Assembly (NCBI RefSeq): GCF_900100315.1 | Contig: NZ_FNFF01000001.1 | Span: 62,001 to 126,000 of the forward strand | Length of the DNA: 64,000 nt | Source of the DNA: Streptomyces indicus | GTDB taxonomy: Bacteria > Actinomycetota > Actinomycetes > Streptomycetales > Streptomycetaceae | Direction of reading: 5' to 3' | Position numbers and translations under genes: made by a program | Shown here: piece after piece, positions 1 to 7,663 of the stretch | Layout of the letters: the number at the start of each line of letters is the position of its first letter | Position numbering within the stretch: position 1 is the stretch's first letter | Notes under the pieces: model-generated | Told to the model about the DNA's origin: nothing | Database searches by the model: none | Seen by the model: only the letters and a program-made list of their open reading frames with translations

Positions 1-1
1 C

Positions 2-79
2 GAGCGGCTGGTGTTCACCGGGATCGCGATCCGGCCGAACACCGTCCAGGCGACCCGCGCCCAGTTCGCCGCCCGCTGA
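2..79 (+). CDS. C-terminal fragment of an unidentified protein
   Basis: The window opens inside a reading frame of 25 codons that closes with TGA at 77-79. The tail reads through FTGIAIRPNTVQ to a terminal FAAR. The fragment is too short to place in a family. It is followed by about 100 bp of intergenic DNA before the next gene on the same strand. Confidence 0.4.
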   Translation, partial: ERLVFTGIAIRPNTVQATRAQFAAR

Positions 80-183
80 CGCCGAGGGCCCTGGCCCCTC
101 CCCGGGCCGGAAAGCTGCCGGAAATCCGCAGGTCGGGCGTACAGTTCCGCGCACAAGATCCTGAGGCGATACGGGGAGGGTGC

Positions 184-1317
184 ATGGCAGTCCACGGCAC
201 GGTGGCCGCCGGTTTCGAGGGCGTATGCGAGGAGTTCGCGTCGTTCCTGGAGCGCGAGGAGCACGACCCCGGGGCACAGCTGGTGGTGTACCGGGGTGGC
301 GAGCGGGTCGTGGATCTGTGGTCGGCAGGCGTCACGGCCGAGTCGCTGCTGGCTGTGTTCTCCTCCACGAAGGGCGCGATGGCCCTGGTGGCCGCGCTCC
401 TCGTGCAGGACGGCGTGCTCGACCTGGACCGCACGGTGGCCTCGTACTGGCCGGAGTTCGCCGGCCGCGGCAAGGACGGCATCACCCTGCGCGAGGTGCT
501 CGCGCACCGGGCCGGGCTGGTCGGCATCGACCGCGGGTTCACCCGCGAGGAGCTGGCCGACGACCGGCGGATCGCCGAACTGCTCGCGGATCAGCGCCCG
601 TTCTGGCAGCCGGGGCAGTTCTTCGGCTACCACGGCTATGTGATCGGCGCGCTGGTCGGCGAGGTGATCGTCCGCGCGACGGGGCGCACCCTTCAGGAGT
701 GGTACGAGGAGCGGATCCGCGCCCCGTACGGGCTCGACCTGTGGCTGGGGCTGCCGGAGTCGGAGGAGCCGCGGTTCCTCAGCACGCTGCCGATGCTGAC
801 CACGCCCGAGCAGCAGGCCGAGCTGGACGCCGCCCCGTACAGCAGGTTCAGCCTCGGCGGGATCGCGTTCAACGAGCACGCGCCCGACGCCGTCGAACTG
901 GAGGAGTTCGTGAACGCGCGTCCGGTGCGGGCGAAGGGCCAGGCGTCGTGCGGCGGCATCGGGTCCGCGCGCGGCCTGGCCGGGATGTACGCGGCGGCAG
1001 CGTTCGGACTGGACGGGCGCGCCCCGCTCCTGGAGCCCAACACCGCCGCCGAGTTCGCCCGGATCCACTCGGCCGGTACGGATCTGGTGAGCGACTCGGT
1101 GAAGCAGTTCGGTCTCGGCTTCAACACCATCGCCGGCAGTTTCGCCTCCGTCGCCGCCGGTTCCTTCGGGCACAGCGGCGCCGCGGGCTCGCTCGCCTTC
1201 GCCGATCCGCGGCAGGGCTTCGCGTACGCGTACACCCGTCGCCGCTACGCCTACCCCGGTGGCGCAGCCCCGGAGAACGCGGGGCTGCTGTGGTCGGTGG
1301 CGCGGGCGCTGCGCTGA
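184..1317 (+). CDS. Serine hydrolase, class C beta-lactamase / EstB-type esterase family
   Basis: This 377-residue protein has the penicillin-binding/beta-lactamase fold signature. The nucleophile motif SSTK lies at residues 60-63 (Ser60 and Lys63). A Tyr-centred motif, YHG, sits at 149-151, and HSG near residue 328 takes the place of the third KTG-like motif. Length and motif spacing fit the EstB/LpqK carboxylesterase group, which hydrolyses ester or amide bonds through an acyl-Ser intermediate. No signal peptide is visible, so it is probably cytoplasmic. The ATG at 184 follows a GGGGAGGG ribosome binding site. Substrate cannot be read from sequence, and the HSG variant argues for an esterase rather than a true antibiotic-hydrolysing lactamase. 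Confidence 0.85.
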   Translation: MAVHGTVAAGFEGVCEEFASFLEREEHDPGAQLVVYRGGERVVDLWSAGVTAESLLAVFSSTKGAMALVAALLVQDGVLDLDRTVASYWPEFAGRGKDGITLREVLAHRAGLVGIDRGFTREELADDRRIAELLADQRPFWQPGQFFGYHGYVIGALVGEVIVRATGRTLQEWYEERIRAPYGLDLWLGLPESEEPRFLSTLPMLTTPEQQAELDAAPYSRFSLGGIAFNEHAPDAVELEEFVNARPVRAKGQASCGGIGSARGLAGMYAAAAFGLDGRAPLLEPNTAAEFARIHSAGTDLVSDSVKQFGLGFNTIAGSFASVAAGSFGHSGAAGSLAFADPRQGFAYAYTRRRYAYPGGAAPENAGLLWSVARALR

Positions 1318-1425
1318 CGCGCGCGCTGCCCGTATGGCGCGACCGCGGGATGGCCGGGAGAGCCGCAACCGCGCCGGACCGTCAACGCGTCCTCGTCCCG
1401 GGGGACTTGAGAGCGGGGGCCGCGG

Positions 1426-2691
1426 ATGGAGACCAAGCGCGTCGAGACCGAGCCGTGTCCGCAGTGCGGCGCCGGGATGCCGGTGCACGCCGGCCATGTG
1501 GTGTGGTGCCGCGCCTGCGACTGGAACGTGGCGCCGGAACTGTTCGTGTTCGGCCTCGACCGCACCGCCGAGCGGCGCGCCGAGGTCGCCGGGCAGCGGG
1601 CCGAGCAGGTGTACCAGGAGCTGGTCAGGACCGGGGACTTCGGCCGCCGCTCGCGCTGGACGGCCGCGCGGATCGCCGCGTACGCCCTGTCCTGCGGTGT
1701 CACCGGCGCGGCCGTGGCGGTCGCGGCCGGTGCGGTGGCGCTGCTCGTCACCGGCTGGTGGAATCCGCTGAGTCTCGCGCTCGGGCTCGCCCTGCTGCTC
1801 TTCTCGGCGGTGCTGCGTCCTTGGGTGCCGCCTCTGCCGCGTCAACTGCCGCGTCTGGACCGGAAGTCCGCGCCCCGTCTGTTCGCGCTCGTCGACAAGG
1901 TGGCACGGGAGGTCGGCACGCGCGGCGTGGACCTGGTCGTCCTGGTGCCTGGCTTCAACGCGTACGTCACCTCGCGCCGCCCCCGGCAGCGGGTGCTGAC
2001 CCTCGGGCTCACGCTCTGGGAGACCCTCACCCCGCAGCAGCGGGTCGCCCTGCTCGGCCATGAGCTCGGCCACTTCACCAACGGCGACACCCGGCACGGT
2101 CTGGTCGTGGGCAACGCGCTGACCACGCTGGCCTGTTGGCGGGACGTGCTCGACCCGGGGCGGTGGCGCGGCGGCCGGCTGCGGTACTGGTTCGGGCACG
2201 GTGTGCTGCGCTGGCCGTGGTACGCGGCCGACGGCCTGCTGCGGCTGATCGACCGGCTGAGCCTGCGCGACGCGACCCGCGCGGAGTTCCTCGCCGACGA
2301 GCTGGCCGCCCGCGTCGCCTCCAGCGAAGCCGCGTACGGCCTGGCCGAACGCCTGCTGCACGCCGACCGCGCGGTCGAGGCCCTCGACGCGCTCCTCGCG
2401 GACGGCGTGCTCGACTGGCGCCGGGCACCGTGGAAGGACGCCGCCCGCGCGGCACTCGACCTTCCCGACCACGAGCGTGAACGCCTGCTGCGGCTCAGCC
2501 AGTTGAGGTGGCACTACGAGGACGACACGCATCCGCCGACCCATCTGCGCCTCGCGCTCGCCCGGCAGCGCGCGTACGACGAAGCCCGGGTGACCTGCGG
2601 GCCGCAGCAGGCCGAGGCCGTCGACCGCGAGCTCGCGCGCGCCGTCTCGGCGGTCGCGGCCCACGGACGGATGCGGGTCCGGCGGAACTGA
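1426..2691 (+). CDS. Membrane-bound M48-family zinc metallopeptidase with N-terminal zinc ribbon
   Basis: The 421-residue protein begins with a four-cysteine zinc ribbon (Cys11, Cys14, Cys28, Cys31). Two hydrophobic spans follow at roughly residues 82-130. The catalytic motif HELGH is at 212-216, and Glu287 in the later AEFLADE segment is the likely third zinc ligand, as in HtpX/Ste24-type M48 peptidases. In this family the enzyme degrades membrane or misfolded proteins with its active site at the cytoplasmic face. The ribbon fused in front is an addition to the basic HtpX layout. It lies 108 bp after the serine hydrolase, probably as a separate unit. The substrate is unknown. Confidence 0.85.
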   Translation: METKRVETEPCPQCGAGMPVHAGHVVWCRACDWNVAPELFVFGLDRTAERRAEVAGQRAEQVYQELVRTGDFGRRSRWTAARIAAYALSCGVTGAAVAVAAGAVALLVTGWWNPLSLALGLALLLFSAVLRPWVPPLPRQLPRLDRKSAPRLFALVDKVAREVGTRGVDLVVLVPGFNAYVTSRRPRQRVLTLGLTLWETLTPQQRVALLGHELGHFTNGDTRHGLVVGNALTTLACWRDVLDPGRWRGGRLRYWFGHGVLRWPWYAADGLLRLIDRLSLRDATRAEFLADELAARVASSEAAYGLAERLLHADRAVEALDALLADGVLDWRRAPWKDAARAALDLPDHERERLLRLSQLRWHYEDDTHPPTHLRLALARQRAYDEARVTCGPQQAEAVDRELARAVSAVAAHGRMRVRRN

Positions 2692-2785
2692 ACCCCCGGG
2701 CTTTCTCTCCGAACCCCCCGCCGGGACTCCCCTCGCGGCACTACCGTCACCCGGACACAGCGCCCATCACCGCAGGAGGAGCCCC

Positions 2786-3601
2786 ATGCTGACCCGGGTC
2801 GCAGAAGGTGTGCAGGTCCACCGCAGTCCGTTGCTCCGGAACAACTCCGTGGTGGTGCAGGGCGCGAGCGGCGTGCTGCTCGTCGACGCGGGGATCACCG
2901 GTGCGGAGATGGCCTGTCTCGCGGAGGACCTGCGCGCGGCGGGGCAGCGCGTCGTGGCGGGGTTCTCGACGCATCCGGACTGGGACCACGTGCTCTGGCA
3001 CCCGGCGTTCGGCCAGGTGCCGCGCTACGGCACCGCAGGTTGCGCCGCCTTCCTCGACACATTCCTGTCGCAGGCGGACTGGCAGGACCGCGTGGCGGAA
3101 GGGCTGCCGCCGGAGATCGCCGGGGAGACACCGCTCGACGGGTACGGACAGATCACCGGCCTGCCCGAAGGGGCCACGCACGTTCCCTGGGACGGGCCAC
3201 GGGTGCGGGTGGTCGAGCACCCGGCGCACTCCCCCGGGCATGCCGCCCTGGTGGTGGAGGACAGCGCCGTGCTCATCGCCGGCGACATGCTCTCCGACCT
3301 CTTCGTCCCGATGCTGGACGACAGCGACGATCCCGTCGAGGAGTACCTGGCGGGGCTGCGGCTCGTGGAGGAGGCGGCGCACGGCACGACCGTCGTCGTC
3401 CCCGGGCACGGAAGTGTGGCCGAAGGCACCGACCGGATCCGTACCCGCATCGCCCAGGACCGGGCGTATCTGCACGCGCTGCGCGACGGCCGCGAGCCCG
3501 AGGGCGACCCGCGGCTCGGGGCGTCGGTCGAGCCGGGCTGGGAGTGGGTGAACTCCATCCACGAAGGACAGGTCGAGACCCTGGCCCGGAAGAACAAGTA
3601 G
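2786..3601 (+). CDS. Metallo-beta-lactamase-fold hydrolase
   Basis: A 271-residue protein with the MBL metal-binding order: STHPDWDH at residues 61-68, which replaces the middle His of the usual HxHxDH with Asp65; then HSPGHAA near 148-154, AGDM near 168 and PGHG near 208. These supply His and Asp ligands for a dinuclear metal site. Family members hydrolyse beta-lactams, thioesters, lactones or phosphodiesters, and nothing here singles one out. The ATG at 2786 follows AGGAGG with good spacing. The HxD variant is the one feature that could alter metal preference. Confidence 0.85.
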   Translation: MLTRVAEGVQVHRSPLLRNNSVVVQGASGVLLVDAGITGAEMACLAEDLRAAGQRVVAGFSTHPDWDHVLWHPAFGQVPRYGTAGCAAFLDTFLSQADWQDRVAEGLPPEIAGETPLDGYGQITGLPEGATHVPWDGPRVRVVEHPAHSPGHAALVVEDSAVLIAGDMLSDLFVPMLDDSDDPVEEYLAGLRLVEEAAHGTTVVVPGHGSVAEGTDRIRTRIAQDRAYLHALRDGREPEGDPRLGASVEPGWEWVNSIHEGQVETLARKNK

Positions 3602-3616
3602 CCGGTCCGGCACGGA

Positions 3617-4135
3617 TCACGCCCCGCGTCGCGCCGGTCCGGTGTGCGACGGCGGGAGAGGCCAGAACTGGGCCAGGTACCGTTCGACGCCCTCGGGGAC
3701 GCCTTGTTCGGCGAGGGGCCGTACCGCCGCGCGCCCCGCGCAGTACAGCCGCACCGCCCAGCGCCCGGGACCGTCGGCGAGCCGGATCCGGTCGGGCATG
3801 GGCCCTGCGGCCGTCGCCCACACCGCCACTTCGCCGCTCGTGCAGGACAGTTCGGCCTCGGCCCGTTCCTCCCACGCGGCGCGGTCCTCCGCCGGCGGGG
3901 CGGGCCCGTCCCACACCTCCACGTCCAGGAGGGCGGTGTGGGTGTGTCCGGCGCTCTCCACGTCGATCCGCCCTTCGCGCTGCGACACGAAACCGCGGCC
4001 GCTGCGGCCTTCGGGATACGGCAGCGGGACCGCGGTGTCGTCCGCGTCCTGCAAGGAGAATCCGAAGAAGTCGACCTCGACGTCCCCCTGCTGCTGTGCG
4101 ACCCACTCCGGCACGCGCACTCCCGCATCCGCCAT
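3617..4135 (-). CDS. Hypothetical soluble protein
   Basis: A 172-residue protein if translated from the ATG at 4135; in-frame ATGs at 4168 and 4231 would add 11 or 32 residues, and none has a convincing ribosome binding site. The sequence is acidic and rich in Trp and aromatic residues (FFGFSL, VEVWDG, YLAQFWPL), with no signal peptide, membrane span or recognised motif. It converges on the MBL-fold gene, whose stop is 15 bp away, and diverges from the secreted-protein gene at 4379. Its coding status rests on codon bias and lack of a better frame. I do not recognise the family. Confidence 0.6.
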   Translation of the reverse strand: MADAGVRVPEWVAQQQGDVEVDFFGFSLQDADDTAVPLPYPEGRSGRGFVSQREGRIDVESAGHTHTALLDVEVWDGPAPPAEDRAAWEERAEAELSCTSGEVAVWATAAGPMPDRIRLADGPGRWAVRLYCAGRAAVRPLAEQGVPEGVERYLAQFWPLPPSHTGPARRGA

Positions 4136-4378
4136 GGGCCCGCACGGAAGGGGCCGCTCCGCCCCCATGGTGCCGCCGGGCCACCGCAGCCGTGCGCGGC
4201 TTCCGCCATTGGTGTGGCCGGGGGTGGCCATACCGGTGGTGGCCTCGGAGGCGCGCCGGTGGTACGCGCCCCGGGCGGGCGGGTGTGGTGACGATGCACC
4301 TCGATCTGTTCCCTTTCCAGGACCGGTCGGTGCGAGTCACAGGGTGCCGGGGCCTGGTGACTTCGTGAGGTCAGGCAC

Positions 4379-5188
4379 ATGGGTAAGAACTCCCGGCGCG
4401 TACGGCGCCTCCTGGCGTGCGGACTGCTGTCGTCCGCCGCCTGCGTGATGGCGGCCGTCCCCGCCCTCGCCACCGTTCCCGGCGACGGGGACCCCCAGCC
4501 CGAATGGGACCCGCACGCCCAGCACGGCGCGGGCCCCACCGTGAAGGTACGCCCGCACGGCAAGGCCGGGTCCGACGTGTTCAGCGTGCAGGTCCGTGCG
4601 GTCGGCGAGGGGCAGCGGTCGGCGGGCGACGGTGCGGCCGAGCGCGTCTCGTACGAGATCGTCGTGCGCAACAGGACCGCTCAGGACTTCCCGCAGGCCG
4701 AGATCGTGCAGATGCTGGCGGGCGGCGCGAAGGTGCTGTCCTCCGCGCCGGAAGGATTCGTCGACCAGGAGTGGCTGGTCTGGCAGTTGGGGCTCGACGC
4801 CAAGGAGAGCAGGACGCTGCGCTCGACGGTCATGGTCCCGCAGTCCGACGACGCCGATGCGCCGCGCTCGCGCAGCGCCGTGTGCGTGCGGGTGGAGACC
4901 GCGGCCGGTTTCAGCGGCTGCGGTGCGGACGAGCGCCCGCTGAAGAAGCACTCCGGGCAGCCGCATGCCGCGCACGGTGCGCCCGGAGCGGCCGGAGCAC
5001 CGGCGGCGGGTGACCACGGCAGCGACGGCAAGCACGCCGCCGTGGAGTCCGCGCCGCGGGCCGCCGCGGTCGAGGACGAACCCTTCGCGTACAAGAGGCT
5101 GTTGATCGCCTCCGCGGTGGCGGCCGGCACCGGCCTCCTCGCGGTCGGGATCCTGCGGATGGCACGCAGGCGGGCCGCGCGCCGCTGA
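4379..5188 (+). CDS. Secreted, C-terminally membrane-anchored protein
   Basis: The 269-residue product has an N-terminal signal peptide (basic MGKNSRRVRR, hydrophobic stretch, ALA-type cleavage near residue 35). A beta-rich extracellular region follows at about 60-195, of the kind seen in DUF11/CARDB-like surface proteins (YEIVVRN, QMLAGG). A low-complexity Ala/Gly/His/Pro linker comes next, then a single C-terminal membrane span (about 240-260) with a basic RRRAARR tail. This is the layout of a type I surface protein held in the membrane. There is no LPXTG motif before the span, so covalent sortase anchoring is not indicated. Two Cys residues near 173 and 181 could form a disulfide. Role unknown. 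Confidence 0.7.
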   Translation: MGKNSRRVRRLLACGLLSSAACVMAAVPALATVPGDGDPQPEWDPHAQHGAGPTVKVRPHGKAGSDVFSVQVRAVGEGQRSAGDGAAERVSYEIVVRNRTAQDFPQAEIVQMLAGGAKVLSSAPEGFVDQEWLVWQLGLDAKESRTLRSTVMVPQSDDADAPRSRSAVCVRVETAAGFSGCGADERPLKKHSGQPHAAHGAPGAAGAPAAGDHGSDGKHAAVESAPRAAAVEDEPFAYKRLLIASAVAAGTGLLAVGILRMARRRAARR

Positions 5189-5349
5189 GGCGAGCGGTAC
5201 CGCGAGCGCTGCGGGGGGCCTCGGCCCGGAGCGCTGACGCGAGCGGGGCCGGACGGCGGCAGGCGTGCGCGGGGCGGCGGGCCGAGTCCGATGCCCCAGG
5301 GTGCGCCCGCCCGCCGCGCCGCTGGGCGCAGCCCGCGCCGGTCGCGTCC

Positions 5350-6330
5350 TCAGGAAGCGTTGATGCTCGGTGAGGACGCGTCGCGGGCGACGCGCACCGG
5401 GGTGCCGGTGCCGTCGGCCGGCACGGACCAGATGTCCGAGGTGCCGCGGCCCCGGCCCGGCAGGGCGTAGGCCAGCGTGGCCCCGTCCAGCCAGGCCGCC
5501 TGGTCGTCCACGCTGCGGGTCTCGGCGAGCGGGGTGTCCTGCATGGTCTTCAGGTCGAGGACGTGCAGGCGCCACGGGTCCGAACTCCCCTGGCGGACAC
5601 GCTTCTTGTACGCGAGTCGGGTGCCGTCCGGGGACAGCGAGGGGCACTCGACGTTCTCGCGCAGGGTGCGGGCCGTCCAGGCGTTGAGGTCGCCCTCGAC
5701 CAGGTAGGTCTTGCCGCGCGTGGAGACCGTGGCGTAGAAGCGGTTGTCGTCGCGGGCGAAGGTGATGCCCCAGTAGTTCACGTCGGAGGCGCTGTAGCGG
5801 CGGCCGCCGAGGGTGAGCTGGAGGGTCTCCACGTTCTTGATCAGGTATCCGGTCTTCGTGTCGAGGATGCCGCTGCGGGTGGAGAAGGCGTTGCCCGCGT
5901 ACGAGTCGCCGCTGACGAACACCGTCCAGGAGACCATCCGGCCCGACGGGGAGACCCGGGCCCGGTTGGGGGTGCCGCCGAAGGTCACGGTGCGGCGCGG
6001 GCGCAGGTCGCGGTCGAGGACGATCGCCTCGGAGCGGGGCGGGATGCCGGGCCGGGTGGTGAGACAGACCGCGGAGGTGCCCGCGGCGTAGAAGCGGCGG
6101 CAGGTCAGGCCGGTGTCCTTCCGCCGGTCTCCGTGGACGGCCGCGACGGTTCCCTCGGCCGTACGGGCGTACAGACCGGGTGTGTTGGCGAGGGTGACGC
6201 CCGACGCGGCGGCGCCCGGCTGTGCGCGGTCGGTGGCCCGGACCGTGTACACGACGGCGAGGGCGGCGAGGACGGCCGCCGCGAGGGCGACGGCGCCGAT
6301 ACGGGTGCGCAGGGACAGGGTGGGGGTCAT
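5350..6330 (-). CDS. TolB-like beta-propeller protein with N-terminal membrane anchor
   Basis: The 326-residue protein starts with a short basic segment and one hydrophobic span (about residues 9-28), probably an uncleaved signal anchor. The exported remainder contains WD40/TolB-like blades with typical phrases: LSPDGTRLAYKK, VSPSGRMVSW, DIWSVPADG. Such proteins usually serve as binding scaffolds. Its ATG overlaps the TGA of the upstream MFS gene in an ATGA arrangement (6327-6330), so the two are translationally coupled. The reading frame continues further upstream, but that part is antisense to real transporter coding sequence and was excluded. Confidence 0.8.
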   Translation of the reverse strand: MTPTLSLRTRIGAVALAAAVLAALAVVYTVRATDRAQPGAAASGVTLANTPGLYARTAEGTVAAVHGDRRKDTGLTCRRFYAAGTSAVCLTTRPGIPPRSEAIVLDRDLRPRRTVTFGGTPNRARVSPSGRMVSWTVFVSGDSYAGNAFSTRSGILDTKTGYLIKNVETLQLTLGGRRYSASDVNYWGITFARDDNRFYATVSTRGKTYLVEGDLNAWTARTLRENVECPSLSPDGTRLAYKKRVRQGSSDPWRLHVLDLKTMQDTPLAETRSVDDQAAWLDGATLAYALPGRGRGTSDIWSVPADGTGTPVRVARDASSPSINAS

Positions 6331-7586
6331 CGGGGCTCCGTCGGGCGGGCGGGCAGCAGGCGGCAGGCGGTGAGCAGGGCGAGGGTCAGCGCGGCGGCGG
6401 CGAGGGCCAGGGCGGTGTGCATGCTCCAGAGCGTCCATGCGGCGCCGAACAGGACGGAGGCGAGCAGCCGCCCGACCGCCTGGCCGGACTGGAGCAGGGC
6501 GAGACCGGCCGCGCGCCGGTCCGCGGGCACCACCGGGCCGCCGAGGGCCATGAGGACCCCGTCGGTCGCGGCGTAGAACGCGCCGAGCAGGAGCAGCACC
6601 CCGATGGTCAGCGGCCAGCCGGTGGCCGGGGAGCACAGGGCGAGGTAGGCGCCGAGCAGGGCCGCGTGCCCGAGGAGGTAGGGGACGCGGCGGCCAGTGC
6701 GGTCGGCGATACGGCCCACGGGCACGGCGAGCAGGAGGTAGACGGCCGCGCTGCCGAGCGGCAGCAGCGGGAAGTACGCGGTGTCCAGGTCGAGGCGCTG
6801 TTGCAGGACGAGGTAGAGGAAGCCGTCGCCGACGGAGACCAGGCCGAGCAGGGTCGCGGTGACCAGGATCCGGCGGAAGGCGCGGTCGGCGGGCAGCCGG
6901 AAGACCGATCGCAGCTTCGGTGCGCGGGAGTTGGACGGTGCTCCCGGAGTACGGCCCGGCACGAAGGCGTAGAGGAGCAGGACGGCGAAGAGGGCGAGGC
7001 AGAAGCTGACGACGAACACCGCGTCGTAGGCGTCGGCGGTGAGCCAGAGCAGGGCGAAGGCCGCGAGCGGGCCGAGCAGCGCGCCGGTGGTGTCCATGGC
7101 CCGGTGCACGCCGAAGGCCCGGCCGAGGTCGCGTTCGGCGCAGGAGAGCGTGATCAGCGCGTCGCGTGGCGCGGTGCGCACGCCCTTGCCGATCCGGTCG
7201 GCGGCGAGTGCGGCCGTCAGGGCGGCGGTGGAGCCGCCCGCGGCGAGCAGGCCCAACTTGCACACGGCGGACAGTGCATAGCCGCAGCCGGCCACCAGCT
7301 TGTGGCGGCCGCGGCGGTCGGCGAGGTGCCCGCCGGCGAGACGGACGAAGGCGGTGACCCCGTTGTAGAGGCCGTCGAGGAAGCCGAACTGGAGGGGGTT
7401 GAGGCCCAGTCCGAGGACCAGGTAGAGGGGCAGGACGGCGGTGACCATCTCCGAGGAGATGTCGGTCACGAGGCTGACCGCGCCGAGGGCGACCACGGTC
7501 GAGCCGACGCGGGTGCGGGCCTGGCGCGCGGGAGCGGAGGGGGCGGGAGCGGGTGCCGGGCCGCCCCTGCCGGCGGCGAGATACAT
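6327..7586 (-). CDS. MFS transporter
   Basis: A 419-residue polytopic protein with about 12 hydrophobic spans and the MFS loop 2-3 motif (GGHLADRRGRHK near residue 90), repeated as GRIADRTGRR between the two halves. The opening phrase SLVTDISSEM resembles the YfkF/multidrug-efflux group. It is probably a proton-coupled exporter, with substrate unknown. The start at 7586 follows AGGAG at proper spacing. The end overlaps the TolB-like gene by 4 bp, so they form a two-gene operon. A strong terminator hairpin separates this pair from the chitosanase-fusion gene upstream. Confidence 0.85.
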   Translation of the reverse strand: MYLAAGRGGPAPAPAPSAPARQARTRVGSTVVALGAVSLVTDISSEMVTAVLPLYLVLGLGLNPLQFGFLDGLYNGVTAFVRLAGGHLADRRGRHKLVAGCGYALSAVCKLGLLAAGGSTAALTAALAADRIGKGVRTAPRDALITLSCAERDLGRAFGVHRAMDTTGALLGPLAAFALLWLTADAYDAVFVVSFCLALFAVLLLYAFVPGRTPGAPSNSRAPKLRSVFRLPADRAFRRILVTATLLGLVSVGDGFLYLVLQQRLDLDTAYFPLLPLGSAAVYLLLAVPVGRIADRTGRRVPYLLGHAALLGAYLALCSPATGWPLTIGVLLLLGAFYAATDGVLMALGGPVVPADRRAAGLALLQSGQAVGRLLASVLFGAAWTLWSMHTALALAAAALTLALLTACRLLPARPTEPR

Positions 7587-7603
7587 GGGGACTCCTGGAG
7601 GGC

Positions 7604-7648
7604 GTCCCGGCCCCGCCTTCGCACGCACCGCGAAGGCGGGGCCGGGAC
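7604..7648 (-). terminator. Strong rho-independent-type hairpin
   Basis: A perfect 18-bp inverted repeat (arms 7604-7621 and 7631-7648) with a 9-nt loop lies 16 bp beyond the stop of the chitosanase-fusion gene. It is very GC-rich and lacks a U-tract, as is common for actinomycete terminators. It should end that transcript before the MFS gene. Confidence 0.8.
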
Positions 7649-7663
7649 ACCGGTGGGGGGCGG

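Noticed and set aside
3025..4671. 548-codon open frame on the minus strand
   Set aside because: It runs antisense to the MBL gene and across an intergenic region; low-complexity Arg/Pro/Ser sequence.
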